A stretch of 10,598 nucleotides of DNA from Ignavibacteriales bacterium (lineage in GTDB: Bacteria; Bacteroidota; Ignavibacteria; Ignavibacteriales; Melioribacteraceae). How positions within the stretch are numbered: the stretch's first letter is position 1; each line of letters opens with the position of its first letter. Shown piece after piece: positions 6,323 through 10,598 of the stretch. The position numbers and the translations under genes were made by a program. Under the pieces are notes generated by a model. It was not told the origin of the DNA, made no database searches, and was given only the letters and a program-made list of their open reading frames with translations. The stretch is taken from positions 1-10,598 of the forward strand of contig JAGVBL010000412.1 in the NCBI GenBank assembly GCA_020059785.1, read 5' to 3'.

Positions 6323-7607
6323 GTATTATTTGAAATGGTTGTTCTGTTTTTTATCAACGGGATTAATTAAAAACAGCGCCTCACTTTTCCTGATAATCGG
6401 TTTTTTATTACCAGGCAGAGTTAATTTTTCCAAATCGCTGCTTGTTGGTTCAAATCAATATTTCAAAACTATTAAATCTGCACTTAGTGCTGCAAATAAT
6501 GGCGATACAATATTAGTTTATACTGGCGTTTATAATGAACATTCTCTTCTGGTAAACAAAGCCGTTAAAATAATTGGCATTGAAAGACCAATTCTTACAG
6601 GAGAAAACAAATACGAAATAATGAAGATAAAATCTAATAATGTTCTGGTGCGTGGATTTTTATTTAAAGATACCGGATTAAATTTTATTTACGATAATGC
6701 AGCCATAAAACTGGACAGTGTAAAATATTGCACAATAGAAGAGAATAAGTTTACAAACAACTTTTTTGGAATTTATCTATCAAGATCAAGTAATTGCGTT
6801 GTAATAAATAACGAGCTGGAAGCATTTCATACAAAAGAAACATATTCCGGTAATGGAATTCATTTATGGCAATGCCGGGAAATGATAATAAAAAACAACA
6901 AAATAAAAGGTCACCGCGACGGAATTTATTTCGAGTTTGTAAAGAAAAGTGAAATTGAATCGAATATAAGTTACTCGAATTTGCGTTACGGATTACACTT
7001 TATGTTTTCCGATAGCTGCCGGTACTTCCACAATTATTTTACAAAGAATGGTGCCGGTGTGGCTGTAATGTTTACAAAAAATGTTGATATGAGTAATAAT
7101 ATTTTTGAATATAATTGGGGCGGGGCGGCTTATGGATTGCTTTTGAAAGACATATCCGACAGCAAGATTGTCCGGAATCAGTTTATTAAGAACACATGCG
7201 CTATATACTTTGAAGGATGCAACCGCGTTACAACCCTTGAGAATAATTTTCTGGAAAACGGTTCTGCAATTCGGCTGATGGCAAATTCTATGGATAACTT
7301 ATTTACAAGAAACAATTTCATCGGAAATTCATTTGACGTTAACACTAACAGCACAAGAAGCTATAATACATTCGAAAGCAATTATTGGTCGGAGTACAAA
7401 GGGTACGATCTTAATAAAGACGGAATAGGCGATATACCTTTCCGTCCGGTCAAATTATTCTCATTCATTATTGAACAGAACCGACCGGCATTAATACTGA
7501 TGCGGAGTTTGTTTGTAGATATTTTAAATGTGGCTGAAAACATTTTTCCGTCACTTACACCTAAAACGCTGATAGATAGCAAACCGAAAATGACAAAGTA
7601 TTTATGA
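6300..7607 (+). CDS. nosD: NosD, periplasmic beta-helix maturation protein
   Basis: Periplasmic right-handed beta-helix protein that, with the NosFY transporter, accepts copper from NosL and helps build the CuZ site of NosZ. The 435 residues have a hydrophobic export signal (about 28-39, with a second hydrophobic stretch at 10-22), a degenerate repeat region (about 50-370) rich in N-N-x-F/I turns typical of the CASH/NosD fold, and the family motifs YGLHFMFSDS (230-239), YGLLLKDISDS (278-288), NYWSEYKGYDL and a LTPKTL C-terminus. The length is normal. The ATG at 6300 lies inside nosL (23-base overlap) and has no clear Shine-Dalgarno sequence, so a somewhat later TTG start (for example 6330) is possible. 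The last four bases form the ATGA overlap with nosF. Confidence 0.94.
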   Translation: MSNRNGIKYYLKWLFCFLSTGLIKNSASLFLIIGFLLPGRVNFSKSLLVGSNQYFKTIKSALSAANNGDTILVYTGVYNEHSLLVNKAVKIIGIERPILTGENKYEIMKIKSNNVLVRGFLFKDTGLNFIYDNAAIKLDSVKYCTIEENKFTNNFFGIYLSRSSNCVVINNELEAFHTKETYSGNGIHLWQCREMIIKNNKIKGHRDGIYFEFVKKSEIESNISYSNLRYGLHFMFSDSCRYFHNYFTKNGAGVAVMFTKNVDMSNNIFEYNWGGAAYGLLLKDISDSKIVRNQFIKNTCAIYFEGCNRVTTLENNFLENGSAIRLMANSMDNLFTRNNFIGNSFDVNTNSTRSYNTFESNYWSEYKGYDLNKDGIGDIPFRPVKLFSFIIEQNRPALILMRSLFVDILNVAENIFPSLTPKTLIDSKPKMTKYL

Positions 7608-8308
7608 TTACCATAGACAACCTTAACAAATGGTTTGGAGCCTTTGAAGTACTAAAAGGAATTTCTGCAGAAATTCAGAAAGGATCAATCACTTATTTAG
7701 TTGGTCCGAATGCTTCTGGTAAAACCACGTTAATAAAATCGATACTTGGATTAGTTAAGCCGACAAGAGGAACAATAATTTTAGATGGTGAAAAGCTGAA
7801 CGGTAATTTCAGCTACCGCAAAAAAATCGGTTATATGCCGCAGACGGCAAGCTTTCCTGAAAACTTAACAGTAGAAGAAATTATAAATATGATAAAAGAT
7901 TTTAGAGAAACTTCAACAACATACGATGAGGAATTAATTGATAAATTTAGTCTGCATAAGGAATTTAAGAAGAGATTGAAAAATTTATCGGGTGGAACAA
8001 GGCAAAAAGTTAATGCTTGCATTGCATTCCTTTTTAACCCCGAAATTATGATACTCGATGAACCGACAGCGGGGTTAGATCCGGTTTCGAGCAGCATATT
8101 AAAAGATAAAATACTATCCGAACACAAAAATGGTAAAACAATTATTTTCACTTCCCATTTTCTAAGCGAGTTGGAGGAATTGGCAGAACAGGTTATTTTT
8201 CTGCTCGAAGGACAAATTCGATTTAACGGAACAAAAGATAAACTGATTAACTCAACAGATAAACATAATCTTGAAAGAGCTATTGCTTCTATTATGATTG
8301 AGGGCTAA
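7604..8308 (+). CDS. nosF: NosF, ABC transporter ATPase
   Basis: Cytoplasmic ATPase subunit of the NosDFY complex needed for assembly of the NosZ copper-sulfide centre. The 234 residues contain every ABC element in order: Walker A GPNASGKTT (34-42), Q-loop Q80, signature LSGGTRQKV (128-136), Walker B MILDEP (149-154) with D152 and the catalytic E153, D-loop AGLDP (156-160) and switch H185. The length is shorter than that of proteobacterial NosF (about 300 residues), which has a C-terminal extension. It is translationally coupled to nosD through ATGA. Position between nosD and nosY makes the assignment firm. Confidence 0.95.
   Translation: MITIDNLNKWFGAFEVLKGISAEIQKGSITYLVGPNASGKTTLIKSILGLVKPTRGTIILDGEKLNGNFSYRKKIGYMPQTASFPENLTVEEIINMIKDFRETSTTYDEELIDKFSLHKEFKKRLKNLSGGTRQKVNACIAFLFNPEIMILDEPTAGLDPVSSSILKDKILSEHKNGKTIIFTSHFLSELEELAEQVIFLLEGQIRFNGTKDKLINSTDKHNLERAIASIMIEG
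8300..8304 (+). promoter_or_regulatory. Ribosome binding site deciding the nosY start
   Basis: GAGGG within the last codons of nosF, five bases before GTG 8310. It supports GTG 8310 over the upstream in-frame TTG at 8298, which would overlap this site. Confidence 0.65.
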
Positions 8309-8309
8309 T

Positions 8310-9101
8310 GTGAATATTATTTTGAAAATAATTAGATACCAGATTCACGACATATCAAGAAGCAAGTGGCTTGTATTCTATACTCTGTTTTTCTTTTTAA
8401 TTACTTATGGATTAACTTCATTTTCTAACGATCAGTCGAAAGTAATTTTGAGCTTATTAAATGTGTCGCTTATAATAATTCCTCTGGTTTCAATAATTTT
8501 CGGCACAGTTTACTTATATAACAACAAAGATTTTATAGTGCTAATATTATCTCAACCAATTAAAAGGAGCGTTCTTTACCTGGGTTTATATCTTGGACTT
8601 GTAATACCGCTTTCTTTTAGTTTTGTAATAGGAACATTAGTACCATTGATTATTCTCGGTAATAAAATTCCGGTACAATTTACGTTGCTAATATTTTTGT
8701 TTGCCGCCGGATTATCACAAACAATTATTTTTGTATCGATCTCTTTTCTAATTGCAACATGGAACGAAAACCGAATTCTTGGGCTCGGCTTATCTATTTT
8801 TACATGGCTTGTGTTTTCTGTTTTATATGATGGTCTTTTGCTTTTAATTATCAATGTTTTTCAAAGTTATCCGCTTGAAAAAGCGTTGATTGGATTTTCG
8901 ATTTTTAACCCGGTTGATTTAGCCAGAATAATTGTAATATTAAAATTAGATGTTGCGGCTTTAATGGGTTATACCGGCGCTGTATTTCAAAAATTCTTTA
9001 ATACTAACCTGGGTATCATAATTTCAATTATGTGCTTGATAGGATGGACAGTAGTTCCGCTGATAATTGGTAAAAGAAAATTTTCTAAGAAAGATTTTTA
9101 A
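8310..9101 (+). CDS. nosY: NosY, ABC-2 type membrane permease
   Basis: Membrane subunit of the NosDFY complex. With the GTG start the protein has 263 residues and about six membrane segments (about 21-37, 45-67, 88-110, 121-150, 154-180, 234-253). Family features include SQPIKRSVLYLGLYLG (81-96) after the second segment, and FNPVDLARI (199-207) and MGYTGAVF (219-226) in the periplasmic loop before the last segment. GTG 8310 begins one base after the nosF stop codon and is preceded by GAGGG; the alternative TTG 8298 adds four residues. It is the last classical nos gene in the run. Confidence 0.93.
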   Translation: MNIILKIIRYQIHDISRSKWLVFYTLFFFLITYGLTSFSNDQSKVILSLLNVSLIIIPLVSIIFGTVYLYNNKDFIVLILSQPIKRSVLYLGLYLGLVIPLSFSFVIGTLVPLIILGNKIPVQFTLLIFLFAAGLSQTIIFVSISFLIATWNENRILGLGLSIFTWLVFSVLYDGLLLLIINVFQSYPLEKALIGFSIFNPVDLARIIVILKLDVAALMGYTGAVFQKFFNTNLGIIISIMCLIGWTVVPLIIGKRKFSKKDF

Positions 9102-9127
9102 ATAAATTCAGATTATGGAGAAAAATA

Positions 9128-9964
9128 ATGTTAAGAGAAATAATTAAGATTGATGAAGAATTATGCGACGGATGCGGTGTATGCGTCCCGACGTGCGCCG
9201 AAGGAGCTCTTCAGATTATTGACGGCAAAGCCAGATTGATAAGCGATCTTTTCTGCGATGGACTTGGCGCTTGCATCTCCGAATGTCCGCAAGGTGCTAT
9301 AACTATTGAAAAAAGAGAAGCGGAGCCGTATAACGAATCAATTGTTATGGAAACAATTGTTAAGGGCGGAATCAACGTAATTAAAGCGCATCTTAAACAC
9401 TTAAGGGATCACAAAGAGTTTGATTATTTTGGACAGGCAATTGATTACTTAAACAACAATAATATTACTGTGCCTTCGCTCGATGATCTTATAGAAGAAA
9501 AACAGAATACCAGCTCATGTCCCGGCAGCAATCAAAAATCTTTTATTGCCGAAGAGACAGACGAAGGCGGTATTAGAACCTCACAACTAACGCACTGGCC
9601 TATACAGATGCATCTTATAAATCCAGCGGCAACTCATTTTAATGAATCGGATTTACTATTGGCTGCAGATTGTTGCGCATTTTCTTACGGAGATTTTCAT
9701 AAAGATTTTATAAAAGGAAAAACGCTCGCAATTGCTTGTCCAAAACTCGATTCTAATAAACAGGTTTATCTCGATAAATTAATTGCATTGATTAATATCT
9801 CTAAAATTAAATCCATAACTGTACTTATAATGGAAGTACCTTGCTGCGGCGGACTTTTTCAGTTAGTTCAGCAAGCTATTGAAGAATGCCAAAGCAGTTT
9901 GCCTCTTGAAGTGAAAGTAATTAGTATTAACGGTGCTTTATTAAAAAGTATTAGAGTTAATTAA
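9128..9964 (+). CDS. Ferredoxin-like protein with Cys-rich C-terminal domain, function unknown
   Basis: A 278-residue soluble, presumably cytoplasmic iron-sulfur protein. The N-terminal part is a bacterial ferredoxin fold with one complete 4Fe-4S motif (C13, C16, C19, C23 in CDGCGVCVPTC) and a second with three cysteines only (C43, C49, C53), the expected second Cys being L46 in CDGLGACISEC. I recognise this CDGLGAC form from many ferredoxin-like proteins of anaerobes, where it seems constant. After a linker (about 65-150) comes a second domain with THWPIQMHL, DCCAFSYGDFH (C182/C183), ACPKLD (C204) and EVPCCGG (C239/C240), which could hold another metal site. GGAG (9117-9120) precedes the ATG by seven bases, and the gap from nosY is 26 bases, so it belongs to the nos operon by position. 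The family has no function that I know; a redox or sensing role is inference. Confidence 0.75.
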   Translation: MLREIIKIDEELCDGCGVCVPTCAEGALQIIDGKARLISDLFCDGLGACISECPQGAITIEKREAEPYNESIVMETIVKGGINVIKAHLKHLRDHKEFDYFGQAIDYLNNNNITVPSLDDLIEEKQNTSSCPGSNQKSFIAEETDEGGIRTSQLTHWPIQMHLINPAATHFNESDLLLAADCCAFSYGDFHKDFIKGKTLAIACPKLDSNKQVYLDKLIALINISKIKSITVLIMEVPCCGGLFQLVQQAIEECQSSLPLEVKVISINGALLKSIRVN

Positions 9965-9966
9965 AA

Positions 9967-10598
9967 ATGGTTAGATCAAAAATGAGTAACAACAATTTTT
10001 ATGATTCGATTTCCGGTTTTTACGGAAAGATGATCGACTTTGAAAAGAATCTTGAATTACGAATCAATGCTTATAAAAATATTTTTCCGATACCGGGGTT
10101 AATTGCAGATATTGGATGCGGAATAGGACTTGATTCTATTGCTCTTGCAACTAATGGTCATTCGGTTTCTGCATTCGACCCCTCTCCCAATATGATTGAA
10201 AAGACAAAACGTAATTCAGCTAAATATAATCTGGATATTAACGCTCAGGTAGAATCTTTTAAGTCGCTTTCCAAGAAACACAAAAATAATTTTGATTATT
10301 TGGTATCAGTTGGAAACACAATTGCTCATTTATCAAATTCCGAATTACAAAAAGCAACCAATACAATTCACAAGTTATTAAAGCCCGGCGGCAAAGCTTT
10401 TGTTCATATTCTTAACTACAACTTGATAATAAGCGAAGGAAGAAAGATTAATAATATAGCTGTTAGAGATGGTCTTGCAATAATTCGTTATTATGAATTC
10501 AAAAGGGAAAATATTGATTTCAACATTCTTTCGTTTCCAGTTAGTAATCCCAAGGATTTCAACCTGGTAACAACAACACACTATCCACACTCAAAAAA
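9967..10598 (+). CDS. SAM-dependent class I methyltransferase, 3' end outside the window
   Basis: The frame starting at ATG 9967, three bases after the previous stop codon, stays open to the right edge (210 codons seen). ATG 9982 (residue 6) is an alternative start; neither has a strong Shine-Dalgarno sequence. The Rossmann-type SAM-binding motif I is ADIGCGIGLDSIALA (47-61), an acidic motif II residue is D71 in AFDPSPNM, a post-motif region is LVSVGNTIAHL (112-122), and LLKPGGKAFVHI (137-148) is the typical strand-loop after motif III. Upstream helices (FYDSISGFYGKMI, 11-23) match small-molecule methyltransferases of the UbiE-like fold. The substrate cannot be inferred. Being the next gene on the same strand with a two-base gap, it is probably cotranscribed, although a role in N2O reduction is not indicated by the sequence. 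Confidence 0.82.
   Translation, partial: MVRSKMSNNNFYDSISGFYGKMIDFEKNLELRINAYKNIFPIPGLIADIGCGIGLDSIALATNGHSVSAFDPSPNMIEKTKRNSAKYNLDINAQVESFKSLSKKHKNNFDYLVSVGNTIAHLSNSELQKATNTIHKLLKPGGKAFVHILNYNLIISEGRKINNIAVRDGLAIIRYYEFKRENIDFNILSFPVSNPKDFNLVTTTHYPHSK

Noticed and set aside
8298..8310. Longer nosY start at TTG 8298
   Set aside because: It would overlap the GAGGG ribosome binding site; GTG 8310 has correct spacing and begins directly after nosF.
1..10598. CRISPR arrays, insertion sequences, tRNA or rRNA genes
   Set aside because: No spaced direct repeats, transposase-like frame, terminal inverted repeats or RNA gene signatures were seen on either strand.

Overview
The window is AT-rich DNA from what is most likely an anaerobic or facultative member of the Bacteroidota/Chlorobi/Ignavibacteria group. 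The reasons are the type of nitrous oxide reductase (Sec-exported, lipoprotein-like, clade II), the low GC content, and a promoter that fits the Bacteroidetes TTTG...TAnnTTTG pattern. It is organised as two divergent transcription units around a 311-base intergenic region (1736-2046).

Leftward unit (13-1735, minus strand): a NapH/NosR-type membrane polyferredoxin, overlapping by 29 bases a four-heme NrfH-type quinol dehydrogenase. A Shine-Dalgarno-like AGAAGG at the extreme left edge suggests a further gene follows outside the window; nrfA (ammonia-forming nitrite reductase) is the obvious candidate but is not visible.

Rightward unit (2047 to the right edge, plus strand): a tightly packed clade II nos operon. 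In order: a hemerythrin/RIC-like di-iron protein; a monoheme cytochrome c lipoprotein whose signal peptide is out of frame by one base; nosZ; a hairpin; a four-TM protein that looks conserved in nos clusters; nosL; nosD; nosF; nosY; a ferredoxin-like protein with a Cys-rich C-terminal domain of unknown function; and the start of a SAM-dependent methyltransferase cut by the window end. Most junctions are 4-base ATGA overlaps or short gaps with clear ribosome binding sites, so one long transcript is likely.

Together the genes describe periplasmic N2O respiration: electrons leave menaquinol through membrane quinol dehydrogenases and cytochromes c, reach the CuA centre of NosZ, and reduce N2O at CuZ. 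NosL, NosD, NosF and NosY supply and assemble the copper/sulfide centre. The NrfH side implies nitrite reduction to ammonium in the same cell. No nirK, nirS, norB, nosR or transcription regulator is present in the window.

The most notable observations are the one-base frameshift in the A7 tract of the cytochrome gene, a RIC-like protein that has lost the di-cysteine motif of its N-terminal domain, a 10-base inverted motif present in front of both divergent units (inside the promoter spacer on one side), and two conserved-looking but functionally undefined proteins (four-TM and ferredoxin-like) embedded in the nos operon.
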